Assembly (NCBI RefSeq): GCF_035784015.1
Contig: NZ_JALKOW010000001.1
Length of the DNA: 64,000 nt
From: Comamonas sp009360615
GTDB taxonomy: Bacteria > Pseudomonadota > Gammaproteobacteria > Burkholderiales > Burkholderiaceae_C
Reading direction: 5' to 3' (one strand)
Shown here: piece by piece, positions 16,071 to 25,600 of the stretch
How positions within the stretch are numbered: the stretch's first letter is position 1
Layout: the number at the start of each line of letters is the position of its first letter
Notes under the pieces: model-generated
The model's input: the letters and a program-made list of their open reading frames with translations, nothing else
Told to the model about the DNA's origin: nothing
Databases searched by the model: none
Position numbers and translations under genes: made by a program

Positions 16071-17399
16071 TTGATTTCGATTCTCCGATTGATTGCAGTT
16101 GCCTTGGACCAACTCGAGGTGGCAGTGTGCATCTTTGACGCCAAAGACAGAACCCTGCTTTGGAACGATACGTTTTTGCAGTTTTTCCCCGAGCATGCAG
16201 GCTTCGTCTATGCGGGAGAAGACTACCGGGAGAATTTGCGGCGCTTTTATCTGCGCAGGCTTGCCGAAGACGAATTGCCCCACTTGGGTCGCTACATCGA
16301 GGAAGGTCTTCAGCGGCATCACCACCAGCATCGCGCCTTTGAATTCGACCACTATGACTACCGCGTTCGCGTGGCTTCAGTGTCCCTGGGAGCCTTCGGG
16401 CGGATCAGGGTGTGGCGCAAAACGGCTCCGTTGCTCACGGGGATGCAGGACCGAATGAGCCCGAAGCAGGTGCAGCTGCCACACCAGATGTCGGCAGACA
16501 CTGCAATGGCCCTCGAGAGCCTGGCTGACGGCATCTTGATGGTGGATGCGCAAGACAAGGCGGTGTGGGCCAACCACTCTTTTCTTCAGCTCTACAGCTT
16601 TCCTGGCTCCGAGAGTCTTCGCACGCTCAGGTTCGAAGCAATCTATGCAAAGGCCTGGCGCCATGAGCAACCCACGCCTGAATATGAAGCCGGACTGACC
16701 GTTCTCAAGGAGCGGCAGCGCTTTTCCGGGGCTCCCTATGTACTGGCGCTGCCACATGATCGCTGGGTGCGGGTTGTGGAGCTGCGTGGGACTCAGGCCG
16801 ATGGCTGCAGCTTTTTCTCGCACGTGGACATCACCGTGTCGCGACGGCAACAGGAGGAGCTGAGGCAGCTGACGACACATCTGGAGTCCCTGGCGGGAAA
16901 AGATGCCCTGACCAACCTCGTGAACCGCAGGCGCTTTGACGCGGAACTGGAGTCGGAGTGGCGCAGGGCGCACAGATCGGGGTCGAGCCTCTCGCTGCTC
17001 ATGTTGGATGTGGACCACTTCAAACATCTCAACGACACTTTTGGCCATCCGTTTGGAGATGAGGTGCTCAGGTGTTTTGCCGCTTTGCTGGCGCACTGCG
17101 TACAACGCTCGGGAAGCCTTCTCGCGCGCTACGGAGGTGAAGAATTCGCCGTTCTGCTACCCGGTACAGACTTGTCCGGTGCCGCGAAGCTGGCTGAATT
17201 CATCAGGCAGCAGGTTGAGTTGATGTCCCTGGGTAACGAGAAAACCAGACTGGTGCGAATCACGATCAGCATTGGCGTCGCGTGCGCAAGCGGATCCGCG
17301 CCGCAGTCGTCAGCCTCCGCGCTCGTCGACAGGGCGGACAGGGCCCTTTACGCAGCCAAGGAACAAGGGCGCAACCAAGTGTGCCTTGCCAGACAATAG
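16071..17399 (+). CDS. PAS-domain diguanylate cyclase
   Basis: A protein of about 442 residues with two PAS-like sensor regions (about residues 10-115 and 145-265) and a C-terminal GGDEF domain (about 275-440), which makes cyclic di-GMP from two GTP. Active-site motif is GGEEF near residue 355, with LMLDVDHFKHLNDTFGH upstream. The allosteric I-site RxxD is degenerate (RSGS), suggesting little product inhibition. No signal peptide or membrane segment is seen, so it is probably cytosolic. The start is doubtful: TTG at 16071 follows an in-frame stop at 16062, has no clear ribosome binding site, and overlaps a 9-codon ATG ORF. A frameshift near the N-terminus is possible. Confidence 0.85.
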   Translation: MISILRLIAVALDQLEVAVCIFDAKDRTLLWNDTFLQFFPEHAGFVYAGEDYRENLRRFYLRRLAEDELPHLGRYIEEGLQRHHHQHRAFEFDHYDYRVRVASVSLGAFGRIRVWRKTAPLLTGMQDRMSPKQVQLPHQMSADTAMALESLADGILMVDAQDKAVWANHSFLQLYSFPGSESLRTLRFEAIYAKAWRHEQPTPEYEAGLTVLKERQRFSGAPYVLALPHDRWVRVVELRGTQADGCSFFSHVDITVSRRQQEELRQLTTHLESLAGKDALTNLVNRRRFDAELESEWRRAHRSGSSLSLLMLDVDHFKHLNDTFGHPFGDEVLRCFAALLAHCVQRSGSLLARYGGEEFAVLLPGTDLSGAAKLAEFIRQQVELMSLGNEKTRLVRITISIGVACASGSAPQSSASALVDRADRALYAAKEQGRNQVCLARQ

Positions 17400-17720
17400 G
17401 GCTGCCATTCCTTTCGCTCGCCGCGCGCGGCGCATCAGCAAGGCACATGCTCCGTTTGGGGGGCATGCCGGGGGGCTCGCGAAGCGCCTGCCGGCCAGGA
17501 TGCTGCCGGCTGCAGGCGCAGCAGACCCCCGCGCAGGCACGCAAGTCCGAGCACTGACGATGCGGTGGCAGCGCACGCTGTGATCCGGATGCATCCGAAT
17601 TGACAGGGTGCGTGAAGCGATTGATCGGATTTGGTGCTTTCGGGCGCGCTCGATTTCCTACACTTGTGCAGGACGTCGATGCACGTCACACACGCTCAAC
17701 TCCCGCAAGGACGGATCCCC
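17400..17720. other. Intergenic 0.32 kb, no gene seen
   Basis: It lies between the cyclase and the PEBP-family gene. Short open frames lack domains and start signals. It presumably contains the promoter of the PEBP gene. I see no terminator with a clear T-run. Confidence 0.35.
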
Positions 17721-18368
17721 ATGCAACTTATCAGCCAGAGTTTTCAAGATGGTCAGCGCATTCCTGGCGAATTCGCATTCGCAGTGCCTGATGCCGCATC
17801 CCATGTGACCCTGTCGTCCAACCGGAACCCGCATCTGGCCTGGAGTGACGTGCCGGAGGGAACCCGGTCATTTGTCGTCGTCTGCCATGACCCCGACGTG
17901 CCCAGCAAGGGGGATGATGTGAACCAGGAGGGTCGGGAGGTTCCGTTTTCCCTGGCCCGTGTGGACTTCTTTCACTGGCTGCTTCTCGACATTCCGGCCC
18001 ATGTCAGGTCCATCGCCGCAGGCGCTCATTCGGACGGCGTGACGCCAAGGGGCAAGACTGGACCCGCCGCGCCAGGAGGATGGCGTCACGGCCTGAACGA
18101 CTACACGGGATGGTTTGCCACCGACGAACAGATGAAGGGGGAGTACTTCGGCTATGACGGCCCTTGCCCGCCCTGGAACGACACCCGGATCCATCATTAC
18201 GTGTTCACCGTCTATGCCGTGGCGACGCCCACGCTGGAGGTGTCCGGAGCCCTGACGGGGGCGAATGTGCGTGCGGCACTCGCATCGGCCGAGGTGCTTG
18301 GACAGGCCCGCCTCACAGGCCTCTACAGCCTCAATCCTGCTGTCTCGCTGCCCACCGGTGCCCGGTAG
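17721..18368 (+). CDS. YbhB/YbcL-type phosphatidylethanolamine-binding-family protein
   Basis: A 215-residue PEBP-family protein related to bacterial YbhB/YbcL and eukaryotic Raf kinase inhibitor protein. Signatures are the ligand-pocket motif CHDPDVPSKG, HWLLLDIP, GWRHGLNDYTGWF and FGYDGPCPPWNDTRIHHYVF. No signal peptide is seen, so it is probably cytosolic. The bacterial function is largely unknown. The ATG at 17721 has AAGGA 8 nt upstream; the open frame begins earlier. An AraC-type gene follows after 13 nt on the same strand, so the two are probably co-transcribed. Confidence 0.85.
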   Translation: MQLISQSFQDGQRIPGEFAFAVPDAASHVTLSSNRNPHLAWSDVPEGTRSFVVVCHDPDVPSKGDDVNQEGREVPFSLARVDFFHWLLLDIPAHVRSIAAGAHSDGVTPRGKTGPAAPGGWRHGLNDYTGWFATDEQMKGEYFGYDGPCPPWNDTRIHHYVFTVYAVATPTLEVSGALTGANVRAALASAEVLGQARLTGLYSLNPAVSLPTGAR

Positions 18369-18381
18369 GACAAAGTCTGCA

Positions 18382-19251
18382 ATGGCAATCGCGAGGGCAG
18401 CCTCTGCGACACCGGAGAACCCGTCGGGGGATCTACCATGGCTGCTTCCCGCAGGCGCGCCCCAATGGCGGCGTGGCCTGTGCACCGTGGCCCAGCCTTG
18501 TCTGACGCAGGCGCAGCACACGCCCCGCTTCCTGTTTCAGGAGGCGACCGTGCTGCTCATCGCGGCGGGGCGACTGGACCTTGACTGCCGCATCGACCGG
18601 ATCGCAGTGCAAGCCTGTACATCATTGCTGCTCGTCGAGGCCAATGCCTGTGCAGATCTGATCAAAACACCTGGCGGTATGGAGCAGCGCTTTCGCTCGA
18701 TCTATCTGACGCTGTCGCCAGAACTGCTTGCCGCTTTTCGCCGGGGACGCGCCCTGGAGTCCGAGACTTTGCCAGCGTCTGCATCCTTTCGGAAGATTCC
18801 CCTGGACGCCGACCTCGGATCCTCGCTGCAGCATGTGCTTGCGGGTGCAGGAGCCCGGCCCGTCAGTGACGAGCGCCTTCGATATCGGGCCTTGGACTTT
18901 CTGGCGGCCCTGGCCGAGCGCGGCTTCGCATTCAGGCCCCCCGTGGCACCGGGAATGTCCGGGCGGTTGCGCGCCCTGATTGGCGAAGCACCCGGCCAGC
19001 ACTGGACGGCGCAGACTGCAGGAAAGGCGCTTGCCGTCAGCGAGGCCACGCTGCGCCGCCGCCTGGCGGGTGAACAGGTGCGGTTTGAGCAGGTGCTGAG
19101 GGATGTGCGCATGCTCCACGCCATGATGCTGGTGCAAACCACATCGCTGAGTGTCCCGGAGATTGCCCAGGCATGTGGCTACAGGTCAAGCGTCCGTTTT
19201 GCCGAACGTTTCCGCGCGCGCTTTGGATATCTGCCCTCGGCAGTCCGCTGA
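18382..19251 (+). CDS. AraC-family transcriptional regulator
   Basis: A 289-residue regulator with an N-terminal effector-binding region and a C-terminal AraC double helix-turn-helix. The first helix pair is in ALAVSEATLRRRLAGEQVRFEQVLRD, the second in LSVPEIAQACGYRSSVRFAERFRARFGYLPSAVR. It lies 13 nt downstream of the PEBP-family gene, which may be its target or partner. Effector unknown. The start at 18382 is the first ATG after the preceding stop; the open frame also runs back into the upstream gene. Confidence 0.82.
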   Translation: MAIARAASATPENPSGDLPWLLPAGAPQWRRGLCTVAQPCLTQAQHTPRFLFQEATVLLIAAGRLDLDCRIDRIAVQACTSLLLVEANACADLIKTPGGMEQRFRSIYLTLSPELLAAFRRGRALESETLPASASFRKIPLDADLGSSLQHVLAGAGARPVSDERLRYRALDFLAALAERGFAFRPPVAPGMSGRLRALIGEAPGQHWTAQTAGKALAVSEATLRRRLAGEQVRFEQVLRDVRMLHAMMLVQTTSLSVPEIAQACGYRSSVRFAERFRARFGYLPSAVR

Positions 19252-19368
19252 TCTTGCTGCCGGCAGCGTTGCCGGGAATGACGCGTTGGCGCGATTCGGT
19301 GCAAGCCCGCCAAGGGCGGCGGCCCGTCGGGCGGGACGGCGTGTTGCGGCGCTGCGCGCGTCGCCGGC

Positions 19369-20193
19369 TCAATCCTCGTTCGGTATCAGCGTCCCCCATA
19401 CCGGCAGGTGAGCGCCCGCAGGTGCCGGGCCGTCATAGGCCGGCAGCACCTCAATCGCGGGCTTGCCCGCCTGGCAGTCGATGAAACCCCATTGACTGGG
19501 GCGGTAGCGCGCTTCGGGGCCATCGGGGGCTCCGACCAGAAACTCGGCCTGGATGTCATAGGCGATCAAGGGCACATGCAGGCGGGCGATATCGCCCTTG
19601 CGGCATTCCAGGTAGGCGCGCTTCGGATCGACGACCCAGGCGCCATAACCTGGCTCGGCGTCGGGATCGAAGTGGAATACCGGACCGAGGCGCTGGTCGC
19701 GGGCCAGCTCCACTGTCTGGCTGTCGATGGCGCTGACCCAGGCACCAGCGATCCGGACCGGTTGCACAAAGCGTGCCGCGTTCAACCCCCGCAAGCCGAG
19801 CGGGCGCTGGCGTTCGCCGTTGTCGAAGGCGTCGTAGCGATTGATCAGCGTGCCCTGGGGGAATAGCTGCTCGCCGTAGCGGAAATCCTCGGGCAGCACG
19901 AAGCGCTGTCGGCTCTCTCGGTAGTGGGCGCGCAGGGTCACGGCCTCTTCGATCTGCGCCAGCTTGTGCGCCAGCACCAGACCCCAGAGGTCGCCTGCCA
20001 GTGCCAGTATCGCCACCAGCACGACGGGCCATCGCCAGAAAGGTGGCCGGCCGGAAGAAGGGGCGCGCCTGTGGCGCCGCCACCAGAGCAGCCCGCGCAG
20101 CAGCAGCCACAGGCTCAGGCCGGCTGCCACCCAGGGCGCGAGCAGTAGCAACAGCATGGGCAGGGAAAAAAGAGGTCCGGGAATCATGGGCAT
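19369..20193 (-). CDS. Hypothetical inner-membrane protein
   Basis: About 274 residues. Two hydrophobic membrane segments lie near the N-terminus (FSLPMLLLLLAPWVAAGLSL, and PVVLVAILALAGDLWGLVLA around residues 57-76), followed by a roughly 190-residue soluble region with no domain I recognise, probably periplasmic or cytosolic by topology. The acidic tail ends GTLIPNED. Starts at 20205 (GTG), 20193 and 20187 are all possible; none has a clear ribosome binding site. It is divergent from the GlxA-type regulator gene across about 150 bp. Confidence 0.6.
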   Translation of the reverse strand: MPMIPGPLFSLPMLLLLLAPWVAAGLSLWLLLRGLLWWRRHRRAPSSGRPPFWRWPVVLVAILALAGDLWGLVLAHKLAQIEEAVTLRAHYRESRQRFVLPEDFRYGEQLFPQGTLINRYDAFDNGERQRPLGLRGLNAARFVQPVRIAGAWVSAIDSQTVELARDQRLGPVFHFDPDAEPGYGAWVVDPKRAYLECRKGDIARLHVPLIAYDIQAEFLVGAPDGPEARYRPSQWGFIDCQAGKPAIEVLPAYDGPAPAGAHLPVWGTLIPNED

Positions 20194-20338
20194 GCAAAGG
20201 GGCACAGAAGCCCCGGACTTTAGCAGTGGATGAGCCCACCGACCCGAGGTGCCCGGAGGGCTTGCGTATAGTCGAGGCCTGTGCGTTGCAAGTGCCTGCA
20301 GCGCAGGTTTTGTATGCTCGAACTGCTCTGATTTTTGT

Positions 20339-21361
20339 ATGGAACACCATCACGCTGGCGCCCACCGCGTCGATCTGGTTGTCTACCCCGGCTTCAAGGC
20401 GCTGGAAGCCATAGGCCCCATGTCCGTGTTTGACTATGCCAATGTGCATTTGCGGCAGAAAGGCCTGCCTGACGGGTATAGGGTGCGGGTGGTGGCGTCA
20501 CAGGCCGGTCTGGTGCCCTCGGACACCTTGATGGGCTTGCAGGCCAGTCATACCCTGGCGCAGGTCGAGGCCGAGGGCACGGGGTGCACGGTGCTGCTGG
20601 TGGGCGCACGCCATATCGAGCAGGTGCTGGCGGCCTCGCCCGAGCTGGTGGACTGGGTGGCGCGGGTGGCACCCGGGGTCGGGCGCCTGATCGCACTGTG
20701 CAGCGGCAGTTTCTTTCTGGCGGCAGCCGGTCTGCTCGATGATCGCCGCGCAGCCACGCACTGGAGCGTGGCAGGGGCGCTGGCCCAGCGTTACCCACGG
20801 GTGCAGGTGGATGCCGATGCGATCTATGTGTGCGACGAAATCAGGGACAGCGACGGCCTGCGTCAGCTCTGGACTTCGGCCGGCGTCACGGCCGGTATCG
20901 ATCTGGCGCTGGCGGTGGTGGAGCATGATTTCGGCCATGCGCTGGCGCTGCAGGTGGCGCGCGATCTGGTCATGTATCTCAAGCGCCCCGGCGGGCAGTC
21001 GCAGTTCAGCGTGTCCCTGGCCGCTCAGACCACGCAGCACCGCGCCGTGCAGGCTGCCCAGCAGTGGGTGCTGGAGCATCTGGACCAGCCCATGCCGCTG
21101 GCGCTGCTGGCCGACAAGGCGGCGATGAGCGAGCGCAACTTTCGCCGTGTCTTTCAGCAGGAGACCGGCTGCAGCCCCAGCAGCTTTGTGGAAAATGCCC
21201 GCCTGGAGCGGGCCAAGCAGTTGCTGGAGAATCTGGGCTCATTGCCGCTCAAGACCGTGGCCGCCAAGGTGGGGTTGGGGTCGGAGCAGGCGCTGCGGCA
21301 TCTGTTCGTGCGCAAGCTGGGCATCACACCTGTCGCCTACCGGGAGCGCTTCGGGGACTGA
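20339..21361 (+). CDS. GlxA-family AraC regulator with DJ-1/PfpI-like domain
   Basis: A 340-residue regulator. The N-terminal half is a DJ-1/PfpI (class I amidotransferase-like) fold, with VDLVVYPGFKALEAIGPMSV and LIALCSGSFFLAAAGLLDDRRA around the nucleophile-elbow cysteine. The C-terminal third is an AraC helix-turn-helix pair (ADKAAMSERNFRRVFQQETG; VAAKVGLGSEQALRHLFVRK). Proteins of this type regulate amino-acid or amine catabolism in some proteobacteria. No target operon is adjacent. The ATG at 20339 is chosen because the domain begins about 10 residues later. Confidence 0.85.
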   Translation: MEHHHAGAHRVDLVVYPGFKALEAIGPMSVFDYANVHLRQKGLPDGYRVRVVASQAGLVPSDTLMGLQASHTLAQVEAEGTGCTVLLVGARHIEQVLAASPELVDWVARVAPGVGRLIALCSGSFFLAAAGLLDDRRAATHWSVAGALAQRYPRVQVDADAIYVCDEIRDSDGLRQLWTSAGVTAGIDLALAVVEHDFGHALALQVARDLVMYLKRPGGQSQFSVSLAAQTTQHRAVQAAQQWVLEHLDQPMPLALLADKAAMSERNFRRVFQQETGCSPSSFVENARLERAKQLLENLGSLPLKTVAAKVGLGSEQALRHLFVRKLGITPVAYRERFGD

Positions 21362-21408
21362 TGCCCTGGCGGCATCCGGCTGCAGGCCCCGGGCTTTCGG
21401 GCAGCCGC

Positions 21409-21879
21409 TCAGAACAGCGGGCTCCTGAAGAAGTCCAGGGCGGCCTTGGCCGCCGCAAAATTGCGTTCGATCTGCGCCTGTTGCGCGTCGTGGCTTGCGG
21501 TCTCGACGGCTGGCTCGGCGGCAGGTGTCGTTCTCTTTGGCGCTGCAGGTCTTTTGCTGCCGGGGCCGGCTGTATCCGAGCGGGACGCGGGTGCCAGTGC
21601 CGGCGTCCTGACCGGCGTTGCCGACGGAGCGAGCAGCTGTGTCAGGTCCAGCGCGGGATTGAGCTGCCACAGGCAGGAAACATAGGTCGCCATGGCAACG
21701 GCCGGGTCGCCGCGCTCGATGCGTGCCATGGTCGGCTGGGAGATGCCGAGCCTCTCTGCCCACTGTGCCTGTGTTTCGCCCCGTTGCTTGCGTTGCGCCA
21801 CGATGACGTGGGCGAGTTCTTCGATCTGTGCCAGGATGGCTGGCGGAAAGTCTGCGGGGCGGGTGTTCTGGCGGGGCAT
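21409..21879 (-). CDS. XRE-family helix-turn-helix protein
   Basis: About 156 residues. A helix-turn-helix of the Cro/CI type lies near residues 25-75 (QRGETQAQWAERLGISQPTMARIERGD). A low-complexity Pro/Ala/Thr linker follows, then a short helical end (QAQIERNFAAAKAALDFFRS). It resembles antitoxin-type or phage-type regulators, but no toxin gene is adjacent. An alternative TTG start at 21918 adds 13 residues. Target unknown. Confidence 0.7.
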   Translation of the reverse strand: MPRQNTRPADFPPAILAQIEELAHVIVAQRKQRGETQAQWAERLGISQPTMARIERGDPAVAMATYVSCLWQLNPALDLTQLLAPSATPVRTPALAPASRSDTAGPGSKRPAAPKRTTPAAEPAVETASHDAQQAQIERNFAAAKAALDFFRSPLF

Positions 21880-22079
21880 TGCGCAATGGTATTTCGATTT
21901 GGTGGTCGAATGGGACAAAAGCGCCTGCCGGCCTGTCGCCGGCGGGCAGGAGGCAAGCGCCAGGGACGGACATCCGCGGTTCTTCCGCGTGTTGCGAGCG
22001 AGGCGCGAGTGCCATGTCTGTCCTACGGAGTGTGCCCCCGAGGTCTGCGAGCATTGACGGCTTCTCCGGAGGTTGCACC

Positions 22080-22589
22080 ATGAAGCTTGTTCACCTGATC
22101 TACGCCGCCACCCATTCCCTGATTGCCCTGCTGTTCGGTCTCGCCGCGCTGAGTCTGGTGTGGATTGCGGTGACCAAGGCCTGGGGCGTCATCGTGGGCG
22201 GCCTGCAGCCGGAGTCGACGCTGCATGCGGTGGAAGCGCTGGGTATCCTGGCCTCGGGCGTGGTGGCATTGCAGATCTCGCAGACCATGGTGGAGGAAGA
22301 GGTGGTGCGCGAGGCCCATATCAGCGGGCCGACGCGGGTGCGCCGCTTCCTGTCGCGTTTCATGGTGGTGCTGGTGGTGGCCTTGGCGATCGAGGGTCTG
22401 GTGGCCACCTTCAAGGCGCAGGAAACCCCCGAGCAAATGCTCTACCCCGCAGCCCTGCTGGTTTCCGTGGGCGTCCTGCTGGCGGGATGGGGGGTGTTCG
22501 TGCACCTGAACCGCTCGGCGGAAGAGCTGGAGCCCGAGGCGATGGAGCAGGCCAAGAGCGAGGATCGCAAGGTCAGCGACGACCTCTGA
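22080..22589 (+). CDS. Small multi-pass membrane protein
   Basis: A 169-residue integral membrane protein with four probable membrane segments (about residues 12-34, 48-66, 94-113 and 126-147) and charged ends; the C-terminus is acidic (EELEPEAMEQAKSEDRKVSDDL). GGAGG lies about 8 nt before the ATG. I do not recognise a family. It is convergent with the large helicase-nuclease gene, so the two share no promoter. Confidence 0.75.
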   Translation: MKLVHLIYAATHSLIALLFGLAALSLVWIAVTKAWGVIVGGLQPESTLHAVEALGILASGVVALQISQTMVEEEVVREAHISGPTRVRRFLSRFMVVLVVALAIEGLVATFKAQETPEQMLYPAALLVSVGVLLAGWGVFVHLNRSAEELEPEAMEQAKSEDRKVSDDL

Positions 22590-22671
22590 GAGGAAGGTGT
22601 CTGGCCGCCGGCGACGTCACCCAGAAAACGCCAGGAGCCGCTTCGGGCGTTGCGTGTGCCAGGCGCATGGT

Positions 22672-25600
22672 TCATGCCGGCAGCCGGTACAGCGTTCCGC
22701 TCAATGCCACGGCGCCGCTTCCATGCAGTACATCGAGCTGCGTCAGCACCAGCTCGCGCACGGGTGCGGTGACGGCGCTCAGGCCCAGCAGCCGGGCCAC
22801 GGCGGCGGGCAGCTCGTCGCGCTGGCCGCCCAGGCTGGTCTTGAGAGCCAGGGCAATCGCTGCACGGATCTCGGCCGGCGGCAGGCAGTCGATGCGGCGC
22901 AGATTCGCCGAGCGGACCTCGGCACGATTGCGCACCCGCACTGCGCGTCCCGGCAGGTCGAGAAAATCTCCCTCGGCGGCCAGCGTCCCGTCGGCGAGCA
23001 GCGATTGCCGGGCTTGCTCCAGCGCTTCGCGCACGCGACTGCCGGCGCGTTGCAGACCCCAGAGCGTGCGTATGCGGGTCACCAGTTCGTCACGATGAAT
23101 CGGGCCTTCCAGCTCCACCGCATGGCGCATCAGCTGGGCCAGCTGTGCGGTGGATTGCTGATGCAGCTCGCCGGCGGGAACCGCAAAGCGGGCTTCCTGA
23201 TAGCGGCTGTCGTCAGGGACGGCGGCCGACCCGGTGTCGGCGCTGCCGGTCTCGGACAGCGCTGCGCGTACGACGCCTTCTGTCGCAGCCGGTGCCTGAG
23301 GGGGCGGGGCTGAGGGTTGATTTTCTGCAGTATCCCTGGATTGTCTGGCCGCTTCGACGGCAGCCAGCACGCGCTGGGTCTGGGCACGCGGCTGGCGGAA
23401 CCAGTCGCAGCCCCAGATGCGCAGCAGTGTCCAGCCCTGGCTCTCCAGCACCGACTGGCGCAAGCGGTCGCGGTCGCGCGCGCTACGGCTGTGGTGATAG
23501 TTCATGCCGTCGCACTCGATGCCCAGCAGGTAGCGACCCGGTTGCTCGGGATCGACCACGGCCAGGTCGATGAAAAAGCCCGCAATGCCGATCTGGGTCT
23601 GCACCAGCAGACCCTGGGCGGTCAGCGCCTCGTACACATCTTCTTCAAGCGGCGATTCCAGATCGCGTCCGCTGACACCGGCCACGGCGAGCTGGCCGGT
23701 GGCCGCGTATTGCAGGAAGACCTTGAGCGCCGCCACGCCCTTGCCCTTGCCGCGTTCCAGATCGATATCGTCGGCGGTGATGGACGAAAACACCTCGCAA
23801 CGCTGCTTGGCGCGCGAGATCAGCACGTTCAGACGGCGTTCGCCGCCATCGGCACTCACCGGTCCGAAGCGCATGGGCAGATAGCCCTGCGCGTTGCGCG
23901 CGTAGGCCACGGAAATGAAGATCACATCGCGCTCGTCACCCTGTACGTTTTCCAGGTTCTTGATGAAGAAGGGCTCGTCGGGATGGGCGACAAAGAAGGA
24001 CTCGGCCTCGGGTTGCTGGCGACGCAGCAGCTCCAGCTCGTCCTGGATGGCGACTTTCTGCTGCAGCGAGAAGGCGGCCACGCCCAGGCTGAGCTGCGGC
24101 GACTGCATCGCGTGCTGCATGATGGCGCGCGCAATGGTCTGGGCCTCGACGCGGTTGACGCGGCTGGCGCCGCTGTCGAAGCGGCCTTCGGGCAGATGGT
24201 GAAAGCGCAGACCCATGCCCGAGCGGGCCGTGTAGGGGCTGGGCACGACGTAAAGGCCGCTCTGGTAGAACTGCTGGTTGGACACGGCAATCAGCGACTG
24301 GTGGCGGCTGCGGTAGTGCCAGCGCAGCATGAGCTGGGGCATGCCCCTGGCCAGGCACAGGCTCAGAATGCTCTCCACATCCGCGGCTGCGGCGACGCGC
24401 TGGTCATCGTCCTCGTCGTCGAAGACATCCTGCTCGCTGGTCATGCGCGAGAAAAATCGCGTGGGCGGCAACTGCCGGTCATCGCCCACCACCACCAGCT
24501 GTTTGCAGCGGGCGATGGCGCCCAGCGCATCCACAGGCTCGATCTGGCTGGCCTCGTCAATCACGAGCAGATCGAACTCGACCGCACCAGGCTCCAGAAA
24601 CTGGGCCACGGACAGCGGGCTCATCATGAACACGGGCTTGATGGCCTGGACGGCTTCGCCCGCGAGCCTGAACAGCTTGCGCAGCGGCATGTGGCCGCGC
24701 TTGCGCGCAATCTCGCCATTGAGCACGCCAAGCGGCCCGATGCCGGAAGCGTTGCGCGGGACGCGCTCATAGTGAGAGAGTGCCGATTGGGCGCGCGCGA
24801 GTTCGATGCGCTCCAGGTCCAGGGCCCGGAACTGCCGCACCCTCTGGCTGTGCTGATCGCCGTTGAAAGCGACCAGCTCGGGGTGAAGCTGCGTGGCCCG
24901 ACGCAGCAGCGCTTCGTAGTAGGCTCGCTCAAGGCTGGCGGACAGGCCATCCAGCGCGACCGCTTCATTCTCGAGCTGTTGCACCAGCGGGGCCATGCCG
25001 GCGGCACGCGCCTGCTCGCGGCAGGCGTGGTAGTGCGTCCAGTCCAGCAAGGCGTCGTGCCCGTCGATCCACTGGCCAAGTCGCTCGGCGAAATTCGCCA
25101 GCGGGATGCTGGCCAGATCCGCGCTGTCAAAGGCCTCCTGCACGTCGAGCCGGTAGCCGCTCAGCAAGGTTTGCGCCGCCTCCTCGAATGCCTGCAGCGA
25201 TGCAGCGGTCTGGGCGGCCAGGTCGGCGCCCTGTTCGGGTGAGGGCAGTTGGGCATGAAGCCGGCGAAAGGTGGCACTGCGGCCCTGTCCGTCCGGGCCG
25301 GTCATCCAGTCCAGCACGGCCTGCAGACGGGCCCAGTCGCTTTGCTCGCCCAGCCACAGGCTGCCAAAGGCATCGATGCCCTGGTTCTGCTGCTGGCCCA
25401 GGGTCTCGCGCAGTTGCTGGGCTTCGATCAGGCTGTCGAGCAGATGCAGGCGTTCTGCGCGCGAGCCTGGCAATTCCGTGCTGAGCTGGCCTTTGAAGCC
25501 GGCCATCGCTGCGCGGTAGCTGCGGTTGAAAATGCGAAACAGCGAATCGCCATGGGCCGCAATGCTCTGGCGCACGCTGTTCCAGTCCGCTGTCCAGGCC

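Noticed and set aside
21409..21879. Toxin-antitoxin pair at the XRE gene
   Set aside because: No small toxin-like gene lies next to it on the same strand; the neighbours are an AraC regulator gene and a membrane protein gene in other orientations.
23317..25242. A 641-residue plus-strand open frame
   Set aside because: Antisense to the helicase-nuclease, whose helicase motifs are intact on the other strand. It has no domains or ribosome binding site.
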